Positions 24,521 through 32,019 of a DNA stretch of 40,386 nucleotides are shown here, one piece after another. Both the position numbers and the translations under genes were made by a program. Source of the stretch: an uncultured Treponema sp. (lineage in GTDB: Bacteria; Spirochaetota; Spirochaetia; Treponematales; Treponemataceae); NCBI GenBank assembly GCA_945915085.1, contig CAMEET010000004.1:1-40386 (forward strand), read 5' to 3'. Every line of letters begins with the position of its first letter. The first letter of the stretch is position 1. The notes beneath the pieces were generated by a model. It made no database searches. It had not been told where the DNA came from and saw only the letters and a program-made list of their open reading frames with translations.

Positions 24521-25392
24521 CTAATGTTTTACGCCTTTTTTTCGAATAGAATCTAACGAAACGACAATACATATAGCATCGGTTTTAAATCCTTCCGCAG
24601 AAGAGGCCGCTCCTACTACCGTAGCTCCAATTACAGCACCTATTTCAGTTCCATATGGTGCTCCAAGTATTTGAGTGCCAAATCCAGCACCAATTAAAGC
24701 CCCCACTGCTGCACCAGCAGCATCTGAAGCCGCCATCATTCCAAGTCTATGTTTATATTTATTCCATATATCACTTATTATTCCTCTATCAACATTATTC
24801 AATTCTTCATTATTTTCTAAAATCTCTATATTTTCATTCCAAAAATCCAATGATGCTTTTGCAGTTTCTGCATAACTAAAAAAATCATATAAACTCTCAT
24901 TTTCAGGATTATCCAATACTTCAATCTCAATTTCAGAAATTGCATTTTTTGTTTCTTCCAAAGAATTTAGAGGTTCATCAAGAATACTTTCAATTTTTGA
25001 AATATATTCCGCACCTTCTTCAGTGAGTAATTCATTTCTCACAAGAGTTTCAGTAACAGAAACATCATTACTAGCATTACGAGAAAAGTCATAAATCATC
25101 TCCTTAAAATAATATTTTTTATCAATTCTACCAAAATACTCTTCGATAGAAAAATCTTTATATGAAACCTTAGCATTCAAAATCTGTCGATTTGCATTAT
25201 TGAAATAAAAATCATTTAACATATCATTATGATTTATTCCTATCTCTTCATATTTTTCTGGTAAAATTAATGACAGTTCTTTTTCATTTTTGAACTCAAT
25301 TTCTTTTGACACAGGGTCATTTACTTCATTTTTACAACTTAAAAAAGTTGTTGCAGCAACCAAACAGAAAAAATTTTTTTTCCTTTATTCAT
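24521..25392 (-). pseudogene. Glycine-zipper lipoprotein, out of frame at an A8 tract (phase-variable, slipped or broken)
   Basis: The good start (ATG at 25392, GGAGG about six nt upstream) and the long downstream frame (24521 to about 25384) are in different frames. The break is at A8-T6 (25381-25368 on the minus strand). Adding one A gives MNKGKKNFFCLVAATTFLSC, a textbook lipoprotein signal with lipobox Cys20, then about 271 mature residues. As sequenced, the ATG yields only 17 codons. The mature part is acidic and helical, with a C-terminal glycine-zipper segment (GAAVGALIGAGFGTQ and YGTEIGAVIGATVVGAA). Family unknown. The state may be phase-off, rescued by slippage, a mutation or a sequencing error. 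It diverges from the LuxR-type gene. Confidence 0.65.
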
Positions 25393-25425
25393 TTTTTGCC
25401 TCCAAAAGACTCTTGATTTTTGTAA

Positions 25426-25451
25426 TTAAAATACTTTTATAAGTATTTTAA
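25426..25451. promoter_or_regulatory. Perfect dyad upstream of the lipoprotein gene
   Basis: TTAAAATACTT (25426-25436) and AAGTATTTTAA (25441-25451) are 11-bp arms around TTAT. It lies 34-59 bp before the lipoprotein ATG, a position suited to an operator, and has no U tract. Confidence 0.6.
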
Positions 25452-25554
25452 CCTACTAAATATTGTTACAAAACTATTTCATTTTAATGCTAATAGTTAA
25501 TAATGAGTAGCATACCCGCTTTTAATGCATAGAACAATGGGAAAAATCTTGAAA

Positions 25555-25589
25555 ATGACCAAGGTCACTGTAAAAGATGACCAAGGTAA
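25555..25589. promoter_or_regulatory. Tandem TGACC-AA-GGTCA sites
   Basis: ATGACCAAGGTCA (25555-25567) and ATGACCAAGGTAA (25577-25589) repeat with a 22-bp period, two helical turns. The first is a perfect 5-bp dyad and the second has one mismatch. They lie just upstream of the LuxR-type promoter, in the divergent spacer, and are candidate regulator sites. Confidence 0.6.
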
Positions 25590-25608
25590 TTTCAAAATTG
25601 TAAATAAT

Positions 25609-25638
25609 TTTACATTATCTTCCTTTATGTGATATAAT
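25609..25638 (+). promoter_or_regulatory. Promoter of the membrane LuxR-type gene
   Basis: TTTACA (25609-25614), an 18-nt spacer and a perfect TATAAT (25633-25638). The leader is about 48 nt and AGGAG lies six nt before the ATG at 25693. Confidence 0.65.
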
Positions 25639-25692
25639 ATTTCTATAAAATTATTTAGACTTTGTTATGTTTTAGTACAATTAGGAGAGTTT

Positions 25693-26511
25693 ATGGAAAG
25701 TAATAAATTATTTACAAAATCTTTTAAGAATTTTATTCGTTTTGTTTCCTTATTTGCATTAAGTGTTGTTATCTTTAGGGTTATTGAACTTTTTGTTTTC
25801 AATTGTACTTTTTACAATCATTCTGATAAGAATTGTTTTATTTCCGACACTGCAATGTTTTTTATTTATCTTATTGATGCTTTTGTTCTAATTTTATTAA
25901 TTTTTACACCGACCAAATTTATTCTTTTTGGAATTATTTCTATTATTCATTCAATTACGATTCTTATTGACCAGCCTGAAAACAATATTGGAATTCTTCT
26001 CTTTTATACTGGAATTTTGGTATTAGCATTGACTGGATTTTTTCAAAAAAAAGGCAAAATAAAAACTATCATTTTTACTCTACTTTTTCAAATTTTAATA
26101 TTTTCTGAAATTCGTTTTGGAAAGCAGAGTTTTCTTCTTTCCATTTATTCAAAACTAATTATTTTTTTTATAATAAATTTATTTCTTTTCTTTTCAGTTC
26201 AATTATGTTTAGATAAACTTATATTAACATACAATAAAGTTATCGATATTTCTACATTTCCAGATTTGACAATACGTGATGCTGAATGGATTGAACTTAT
26301 TCTTCGGGAAACAAAATACGAAACGATTGCTCGAAAATACAATCTTTCAGAAGGAACTGTAAAAAATAATTTTGCTAGAATTTTTAGAATTTTAAATGTT
26401 AGCGATCGAATTCATTTTCTGTCTGTATATGGTGGCTGCAAAGTTATCTACGGAAATAAAAAACACATAAAAGTTTCAACTTTTTTAAGAGATGTTTATT
26501 GGACAAAATGA
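25693..26511 (+). CDS. Membrane-bound LuxR-type helix-turn-helix regulator
   Basis: 272 residues. Six hydrophobic helices are predicted at about 13-36, 53-72, 75-93, 99-117, 124-140 and 146-173, then a GerE/LuxR DNA-binding domain at about 192-243 (LTIRDAEWIELILRETKYETI, the recognition helix segment LSEGTVKNNFARIFRILNVSDR). No receiver or PAS domain is present, so signal input would be through the membrane part. It is strongly AT-rich. It diverges from the lipoprotein gene across a 300-bp spacer with two dyad types, which suggests local control of that gene by inference. A weak TATAAT lies just downstream. Confidence 0.85.
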   Translation: MESNKLFTKSFKNFIRFVSLFALSVVIFRVIELFVFNCTFYNHSDKNCFISDTAMFFIYLIDAFVLILLIFTPTKFILFGIISIIHSITILIDQPENNIGILLFYTGILVLALTGFFQKKGKIKTIIFTLLFQILIFSEIRFGKQSFLLSIYSKLIIFFIINLFLFFSVQLCLDKLILTYNKVIDISTFPDLTIRDAEWIELILRETKYETIARKYNLSEGTVKNNFARIFRILNVSDRIHFLSVYGGCKVIYGNKKHIKVSTFLRDVYWTK

Positions 26512-26565
26512 TTTTATGCACAATCTGTTTACGTATCAAGAATAATTGTTTATGTTATAATAATA

Positions 26566-26740
26566 GCGGTGTGTAATTTTAAGGAACGTATAAATCAAAT
26601 GGCTGAAATGGCGCCATTTGATTTAACTTAGAGTTTCTGGCGAAACTCTGTTATTAAAATGTTCGCGAAGTCGCGAACGCAATTGCAATCCTCGAAAGTT
26701 GAAACTTTCTGCGGTGTGCAATTTTAAGGAAGGATAAATT
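26566..26740. repeat. Direct repeats enclosing a string of four hairpins
   Basis: A roughly 30-bp direct repeat (26566-26595 and 26711-26740; both begin GCGGTGTG and contain AATTTTAAGGAA) flanks four perfect hairpins: TAAATCAAATGGC/GCCATTTGATTTA (26591-26603 and 26613-26625), AGAGTTTC-TGGC-GAAACTCT (26630-26649), GTTCGCGA-AG-TCGCGAAC (26661-26678) and GAAAGTT-GA-AACTTTC (26694-26709). The first hairpin contains a ten-codon frame (ATG at 26599) behind the AAGGA of the repeat; I do not call it as a gene. This island is the right edge of the accessory insert. Confidence 0.8.
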
Positions 26741-26763
26741 TTGGCACATTATTCTAAATTCTC

Positions 26764-26792
26764 TTTATAAAAAATAAATTTTGAGGTATTAT
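26764..26792 (+). promoter_or_regulatory. Leaderless-type promoter of ruvA
   Basis: TTTATA (26764-26769), a 17-nt spacer and TATTAT (26787-26792), then six nt to the ATG at 26799. TATAAT at 26790-26795 overlaps it. No Shine-Dalgarno sequence is present. Confidence 0.5.
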
Positions 26793-26798
26793 AATTTT

Positions 26799-27413
26799 AT
26801 GTTTAATTCGATTACAGGAATCGTGACGGCAAAAAACCCGAAACTTCTTTATCTTGAAAATAACGGAATTGAATGGGAAATTAATGTTCCTGACAGCAAT
26901 CTTGAAATGATTGGTTCTGTTGGTTCTGAAGCAAAAATTTATACATGGCTTTTGCACACTGATGTTTTAATGAGTCTTTACGGTTTTGCTTCTGTTCAGG
27001 AACGTTCTGTTTTTCTTGATTTACTCAAAGTTGATGGTGTGGGACCAAAAGGTGCTTTAAAAATTATGAGTTCTGTTTCAAGTTCAAGACTTATGGAAGT
27101 TTTGGAAAAAGGCGATTTGGAAATGCTTGAAAAAATTCCTGGTATCGGTAAAAAAACTGCAGGCAAAATGATGCTTGCCTTAAAAGGTAAAATAAAAATT
27201 TCTGAAAGCGATGGTAATAAAACTTCTGGTTTTTCCAACGGTTTTTCTGATGTAATCAATTCTCTTGCAGCTATGGGCTATGATAAAAAAATTGTTGAAC
27301 AAAAAGTTTCTCAGTTGCTGGAGGAATTACAGTCTTCTCCTGGTTTTTCGGAAAAATCTCAAAAAGAAAAAGAAGATATCATTTTTAGACGTGCAATTGT
27401 GGGATTATCATAA
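26799..27413 (+). CDS. ruvA: Holliday-junction branch-migration protein RuvA
   Basis: 204 residues from the ATG at 26799 ([13 protein letters not shown]), which aligns with the normal RuvA N-terminus; a TTG six codons upstream lies in the promoter. Two helix-hairpin-helix motifs ([16 protein letters not shown] and [16 protein letters not shown]) bind DNA, and the C-terminal domain III ([18 protein letters not shown]) contacts RuvB. The tetramer holds Holliday junctions for the RuvB motor. Its stop overlaps the ruvB start by one base (TAATG). Confidence 0.96.
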   Translation: MFNSITGIVTAKNPKLLYLENNGIEWEINVPDSNLEMIGSVGSEAKIYTWLLHTDVLMSLYGFASVQERSVFLDLLKVDGVGPKGALKIMSSVSSSRLMEVLEKGDLEMLEKIPGIGKKTAGKMMLALKGKIKISESDGNKTSGFSNGFSDVINSLAAMGYDKKIVEQKVSQLLEELQSSPGFSEKSQKEKEDIIFRRAIVGLS

Positions 27414-28465
27414 TGGAAAAAACAGACAACGAAGATTTCAGCGCTATTGTTCGTGCCGATTTGAAAAACTCTTTTGATGAGCAGGATAATAATCTGCGTC
27501 CAAAACTTTTAAATGATTTTTTGGGGCAGGAAAATATTAAACGGAATTTAAAAACTTTTATTCAGGCTGCAAAAGCAAGGCAGGAACCTCTTGATCATTT
27601 ACTTTTAATAGGTCCGCCTGGTCTTGGAAAAACAACTCTTGCCCAGATTACAGCTTATGAACTTGGTGTAGATTTTAAAGTTACAAGTGCGCCGGCTTTG
27701 GAAAAACCAAAAGATTTGGCTGGAATTTTAAGCACAATCACCGAACGTACTGTTTTTTTTATTGATGAAATTCACAGACTTAAGCCCGCTATTGAAGAAA
27801 TGCTTTATATTGCTATGGAAGATTTTGAACTGGACTGGATTATAGGTCAGGGTGCTGCCGCAAGAACAGTGCGCATTCCTATTCCTCCTTTTACGTTGAT
27901 TGGTGCAACTACTAAAGCTGGCAGTGTTTCTTCACCTTTGCGTTCAAGATTTGGTTTCATTCCAAGATTTGAGTTTTACACCCAAAAAGAACTGGCTTCT
28001 ATCATTAAACGTTCTGCAAACATTTTGCAGGTGGAAATTCAGGAAGATGCAGCAATGCTTTTGGCTCAATGCTGCCGCGGAACTCCTCGTGTGGCAAACA
28101 GAGTTCTTAGACGAATGAGAGATTTTGCACAGATTGGTGGCGATGGAATAATCACAAAAGAAATTGTTCAGGCGGGATTACAGCGTCTTGAAATTGATGA
28201 AATTGGGCTTGAAAAATATGACCGCGAGATTCTGCTTTCTATAATCAATAATTTTGGAGGCGGTCCTGTGGGTGCTGAAACTCTTGCAATCAGTATTGGT
28301 GAAAGTATGGACACTCTCGAAGATTATTACGAACCATATTTGATTCAATGTGGTCTTCTACAAAGGACTCCTAGGGGACGCACTGTCACCGATAAAGCTT
28401 ACAGACATTTGGGGCTAACGAATGTTTCCAAAACCGATGACAATACTCTCGGCCTTGAGATTTAA
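27413..28465 (+). CDS. ruvB: Holliday-junction DNA helicase RuvB
   Basis: 350 residues, AAA+ ATPase. Walker A is GPPGLGKT (about 67-74), Walker B is FFIDEIHRL, sensor 1 is [20 protein letters not shown] with the arginine finger downstream, and the C-terminal winged helix ends [17 protein letters not shown]. The hexamer drives branch migration with RuvA. It is translationally coupled to ruvA and followed by queA after 43 bp. Confidence 0.98.
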   Translation: MEKTDNEDFSAIVRADLKNSFDEQDNNLRPKLLNDFLGQENIKRNLKTFIQAAKARQEPLDHLLLIGPPGLGKTTLAQITAYELGVDFKVTSAPALEKPKDLAGILSTITERTVFFIDEIHRLKPAIEEMLYIAMEDFELDWIIGQGAAARTVRIPIPPFTLIGATTKAGSVSSPLRSRFGFIPRFEFYTQKELASIIKRSANILQVEIQEDAAMLLAQCCRGTPRVANRVLRRMRDFAQIGGDGIITKEIVQAGLQRLEIDEIGLEKYDREILLSIINNFGGGPVGAETLAISIGESMDTLEDYYEPYLIQCGLLQRTPRGRTVTDKAYRHLGLTNVSKTDDNTLGLEI

Positions 28466-28508
28466 TTTTTGAATTCAAAACTATTTTTTCATTTTATTAG
28501 GATTTTTT

Positions 28509-29582
28509 ATGAATACCAGCGATTTTGATTTTGATTTACCTGAAGAATTGATTGCACAGCATCCAAGTGGAGTGCGTGGTCAGGACAAACTTATGCTTTT
28601 GGGACGAAATAACGGGGATGTTCAACATTTTATGATGGATAATCTTCCTGACTTGATTCAACCAGGCACTTTGATGGTTTTTAACAACAGCCGCGTCCGT
28701 CGTGCAAGAGTTTACGGTATCAAAGAAACTACAGGTCGAGAAACTGAATTTATGTTTTTGAACACGATTGACAAAGACTGTTTAATCTGGAACACAATGG
28801 TCAAAAATGCAAAAAAACAAAAACCTGGAATGCATTATAAGTTTCCTGATGGAACTATTGCACAAATTGTGGAACATGAAGGCAACGCAGGAACAGAATT
28901 TCGTGCTTTAAAATTTGATTTTCCTATTGATGAAAACTGGTTTGAAAAAAACGGGCACATTCCTCTTCCTCCTTATATTAAGCGTGGTGATACCGAAGAA
29001 GACAGTGAAAGATATCAGAATGTTTATGCAAATATGACTGGTTCTGCAGCATGTCCGACAGCGGGTCTTCATTTTACAAATGAAATGCTTTCCCGTCTTG
29101 ATGAATGTGGAATTGACCGTGCTTTTGTAACGCTTCATGTGGGACTGGGAACTTTTTTACCTGTTCGTGAAAGTCAGATTGAAAATCATAAAATGCATGA
29201 AGAATGGTATACTATTTCAGCTGAAACTGCCCAAAAAATAAATAATGCAAAAAAAGACGGCCGCCCAGTTCTAGCAGTCGGAACAACAAGTGTAAGAACT
29301 CTCGAAAGTGCTGCTCAAAAAATCATAAAAAATGGCGGAATTCCAGGTCGAAATGAACAATGGGTTCAAGCCGGCACTAATTCTACAAACATTTTTATGT
29401 ACCCCGGATATGATTTTCAAGTAGTCGATCAGATGTTCACAAATTTTCACACACCAGAAAGTACTTTAATCATGCTTGTTAGTGCATTTGCAGGAAAAGA
29501 TAATATTTTAAATGCATATAATATCGCTGTCAAAAACAAATACAGATTTTTTTCGTACGGCGACTGTATGCTCATAAAATAA
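28509..29582 (+). CDS. queA: S-adenosylmethionine:tRNA ribosyltransferase-isomerase QueA
   Basis: 357 residues. Family landmarks: the start SDFDFDLPEELIAQHP, VFNNSRVRRARVYG, GHIPLPPYIKRGDTEEDSERYQ (first 20 residues of that block are diagnostic), SAACPTAGLHFTNEML, VTLHVGLGTFLPVR and FHTPESTLIMLVSAFAG. It transfers the ribosyl part of S-adenosylmethionine to preQ1 in tRNA to form epoxyqueuosine. AGGA lies before the ATG. It ends the ruvA-ruvB-queA operon, a common bacterial arrangement; no clear terminator follows. Confidence 0.97.
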   Translation: MNTSDFDFDLPEELIAQHPSGVRGQDKLMLLGRNNGDVQHFMMDNLPDLIQPGTLMVFNNSRVRRARVYGIKETTGRETEFMFLNTIDKDCLIWNTMVKNAKKQKPGMHYKFPDGTIAQIVEHEGNAGTEFRALKFDFPIDENWFEKNGHIPLPPYIKRGDTEEDSERYQNVYANMTGSAACPTAGLHFTNEMLSRLDECGIDRAFVTLHVGLGTFLPVRESQIENHKMHEEWYTISAETAQKINNAKKDGRPVLAVGTTSVRTLESAAQKIIKNGGIPGRNEQWVQAGTNSTNIFMYPGYDFQVVDQMFTNFHTPESTLIMLVSAFAGKDNILNAYNIAVKNKYRFFSYGDCMLIK

Positions 29583-29755
29583 TTCCGTTGCTCTATCGGC
29601 TGGTAGATTCAAATAATTCACTTCCCGCACAATTTTGATGTGACAATTTAGTTTTGCATTCAATTGACTTCACTATTTTATCAATGGTCATTGTTTCAAT
29701 CCTGAGATTTTGCAGTAAAAAAAGTAAAATGTCAGTTTTACAGTAAAAAGTAAAT
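29583..29755. other. Spacer between queA and the kinase leader
   Basis: No gene seen. It holds a small hairpin GTAAAA-TGTCAG-TTTTAC (about 29726-29743) within a short direct repeat of the type CAGTAAAAAGTAAA. It has no strong U-tract terminator for queA. Confidence 0.35.
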
Positions 29756-29784
29756 TTGCCAAAATTGATTTTCACGTTTATAAT
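29756..29784 (+). promoter_or_regulatory. Promoter of the nucleoside-kinase-like gene
   Basis: TTGCCA (29756-29761), a 17-nt spacer and a perfect TATAAT (29779-29784). The predicted start (about 29791) is at an ATGGGTA that opens the structured leader. Confidence 0.75.
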
Positions 29785-29791
29785 TGAATTT

Positions 29792-29872
29792 ATGGGTATT
29801 ATTCTAGAAAAATCACCATAGTGATATGAAATCGCGTTCTCAGCGACAAAAAATTTTAGACGATTTACCCAT
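29792..29872 (+). promoter_or_regulatory. Candidate structured 5' leader with short upstream ORFs
   Basis: Three helices can form a three-way junction: P1 ATGGGTA/TACCCAT (29792-29798 and 29866-29872), P2 ATCAC-CATA-GTGAT (29812-29825) and P3 AAATCG/CGATTT (29829-29834 and 29861-29866, one base shared with P1). The predicted transcript begins at P1. A nine-residue ORF MGIILEKSP (29792-29821) starts at that point; a second frame (29826-29912, 28 residues) runs over the kinase start out of frame. No known riboswitch class was recognised. Confidence 0.45.
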
Positions 29873-29896
29873 GATTTTCAACTGCTGGAGATTTAA

Positions 29897-31567
29897 ATGG
29901 CAAAAAAACTAAACATCACAATTATCGAAAATAATGAAAAAAAAGAAATATCTGTTGATGAAGGAAGTCAAGTTCATTCTATTTTGGAAAATTTTCACAC
30001 TCCAAAAGAAAAAATATACGGAATTAAAATAAATAACGAAATTTGTTCTCTTGATTCTAAACTCACTTACGATTGTGATATTGAACCTGTTTTGAATAAT
30101 TCTAAAAATGGAGCCGAAATCTACCGCCGCTCACTTTGCTTTATTCTTGCAGCTGCTGCTTATAACGTTTGTCCAGAAAAACGTCTTCTTGTAGGACACA
30201 GTCTAGGTCACGGATATTATTATACTTTTGATGGCGAAACTTCTGTTTCCAATGACCTGATAAATTCCCTGCGAAAAGAAATGGAAAAATTAATTTCACA
30301 AGACATTCGGATTCAAACTACAAATGTTTCTTATCAAAAAGCATGTCAAATTTTTGATAAACTTTGTCTCAAAGAAACACGTAAACAGCTTGAATACAAC
30401 TGCCCTCCACACATTGCCATCAACACACTTGGAGATTTTTTTGCTGACCTTTATGTTTCACCTCTGGTTTATTCAACTGGAGTTTTAAAACTTTTTGATT
30501 TACTTCAATACAAAGGTGGATTTTTGCTTCGTTTTCCACGATCTTCTGAACCTGACAGACTTGAAACTTTTGTGGATCAGCCGAAACTCTATGAAATCTA
30601 CGAAAAATACAAAGAATGGGGGCGTCGTGTTGATGTAACTTCTGTTGCTTCTTTGAATAAACTGATTGCAAATAGAAAAATCAATGATTTTATCGATATC
30701 ACAGAAACATATCAGCAAAAAAATATTTCCAAAATTGCTTCTCAGATTGTTGAAAAGAAAACAGTCCGAGTCGTTTTGATTGCAGGACCTTCTTCCTCTG
30801 GAAAAACTACTTCCGCAAAAAAACTTGCTCTTGAACTTCTGGCAATGGGATATAAACCAAAAATTATCAGTTTAGACTGTTATTACGCTGGACACGACAA
30901 AACTCCGCTTGATGAAAATGGTAAACCAGATTTTGAATGTCTTGAAGCTTTAAACGTTGAACTTTTGAATCAAAATCTCATAGATTTATTTGCAGGAAAA
31001 GAAGTTACAATTCCAAGTTACGATTTCCACTCAGGAACAAGTTATTTTGAAGAAAAAAACAAAATGACACTCGAAGAAAACGAACTTTTGATTTTGGAAG
31101 GTATTCACGGATTGAATGATAGACTCACAGAAAAAGTTCCGTCCGAATTAAAATTCAAAATCTATCTTTCTGCTTTGACTCAGCTTAATCTGGATGACCA
31201 CAACAGGATTTCAACAAGCGATAACCGTTTAATCAGACGAATTGTGCGTGATAATAATTTCCGCGGTAAACCTGCAAGCGGTACTATTGATATGTGGCCG
31301 AGTGTTACACGCGGTGAAGCACTTCACATTTTCCCATTTCAGAACAATGCTGATGCAGTTTTAAACACCGCTTTAGATTATGAGCTTTCTGTTTTGCGAG
31401 TTTATGCAGCGCCACTTCTTCGTCAAGTTAAACCAACAGAAAATTCATATAGTGAAGCCCGCAGACTCCTTTCTTTCCTTGAAAACTTTGCTACTATTGC
31501 ACCGACTGAAGTTCCAGAACGTTCGATTATTCGTGAATTTATCGGCGGAAGTGCATTTAAATATTAA
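29897..31567 (+). CDS. TGS-domain nucleoside (uridine) kinase-like protein
   Basis: 556 residues in three parts. An N-terminal TGS-like domain (about 1-65) leads into a ThrRS/AlaRS-type second additional domain with HSLGHGYYY (101-109). A P-loop kinase domain of the uridine kinase/phosphoribulokinase family starts at about 290 (GPSSSGKTT, 297-305; SLDCYYAG; LLILEGIHGLND). This fused architecture is known from Clostridia, Thermotoga and spirochaetes and is annotated as nucleoside kinase; the true substrate is uncertain. GGAG lies six nt before the ATG. It converges with fliJ across 23 bp without a visible terminator. Confidence 0.88.
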   Translation: MAKKLNITIIENNEKKEISVDEGSQVHSILENFHTPKEKIYGIKINNEICSLDSKLTYDCDIEPVLNNSKNGAEIYRRSLCFILAAAAYNVCPEKRLLVGHSLGHGYYYTFDGETSVSNDLINSLRKEMEKLISQDIRIQTTNVSYQKACQIFDKLCLKETRKQLEYNCPPHIAINTLGDFFADLYVSPLVYSTGVLKLFDLLQYKGGFLLRFPRSSEPDRLETFVDQPKLYEIYEKYKEWGRRVDVTSVASLNKLIANRKINDFIDITETYQQKNISKIASQIVEKKTVRVVLIAGPSSSGKTTSAKKLALELLAMGYKPKIISLDCYYAGHDKTPLDENGKPDFECLEALNVELLNQNLIDLFAGKEVTIPSYDFHSGTSYFEEKNKMTLEENELLILEGIHGLNDRLTEKVPSELKFKIYLSALTQLNLDDHNRISTSDNRLIRRIVRDNNFRGKPASGTIDMWPSVTRGEALHIFPFQNNADAVLNTALDYELSVLRVYAAPLLRQVKPTENSYSEARRLLSFLENFATIAPTEVPERSIIREFIGGSAFKY

Positions 31568-31590
31568 AACACTCTTTCAATCATCTGATT

Positions 31591-32019
31591 TCATTTTTCA
31601 AATTTCAAATGATTTGAAGCTTCATCCATTGCCTCTGCTTCTTCATAATCGGAGGCAATTTTCCATTCTTCTTTTCTTTTTTCTTTCAGTTTTTCAAGTG
31701 CAATCGTTTTTTTCATACATTCAGCCAGAACAGAACGTTTTTCTTCAGTTACAAGATTTGCCTGCGCAAGTTCTTTCAGTGATTCTTCTTTCTTATAATT
31801 TAAAAGATTATTATATCGGCTTTGTGCAATCACATCATCAAAACTGCTGGATTTATCAACACTTTGATTCGAAACAATCATTTGATTTGCAATCATTTCA
31901 AGATTTTGTTTAATTTCATTTTCTTTGGAAAGTGCTTTTGCAAGTTCTGCTTCTGCTTCCTGCTTTTCGAAATTTCTAAATTCAAGAATTTTTTCAAGTT
32001 CAAATGAAAACTTTTTCAT
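31591..32019 (-). CDS. fliJ: Flagellar export chaperone FliJ
   Basis: 142 residues, almost wholly charged alpha-helical coiled coil, starting MKKFSFELEKILEFRNFEKQ, the typical FliJ opening. FliJ is the central stalk of the FliI ATPase ring and escorts export substrates. Its ATG overlaps the fliI stop by four bases. It is the last gene of the flgB operon here; in Borrelia flbB, fliK, flgD and flgE would follow. Confidence 0.9.
   Translation of the reverse strand: MKKFSFELEKILEFRNFEKQEAEAELAKALSKENEIKQNLEMIANQMIVSNQSVDKSSSFDDVIAQSRYNNLLNYKKEESLKELAQANLVTEEKRSVLAECMKKTIALEKLKEKRKEEWKIASDYEEAEAMDEASNHLKFEK

Noticed and set aside
26599..26631. A ten-codon frame MAEMAPFDLT behind AAGGA in the repeat island
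   Set aside because: It is formed by the arms of a perfect palindrome, so coding appearance is probably a by-product of the hairpin; too short to support.
29595..29602. CTATCGGC, complement of a sigma28-like -10, after queA
   Set aside because: No matching -35 lies 11 nt away on the proper side and no minus-strand gene follows.
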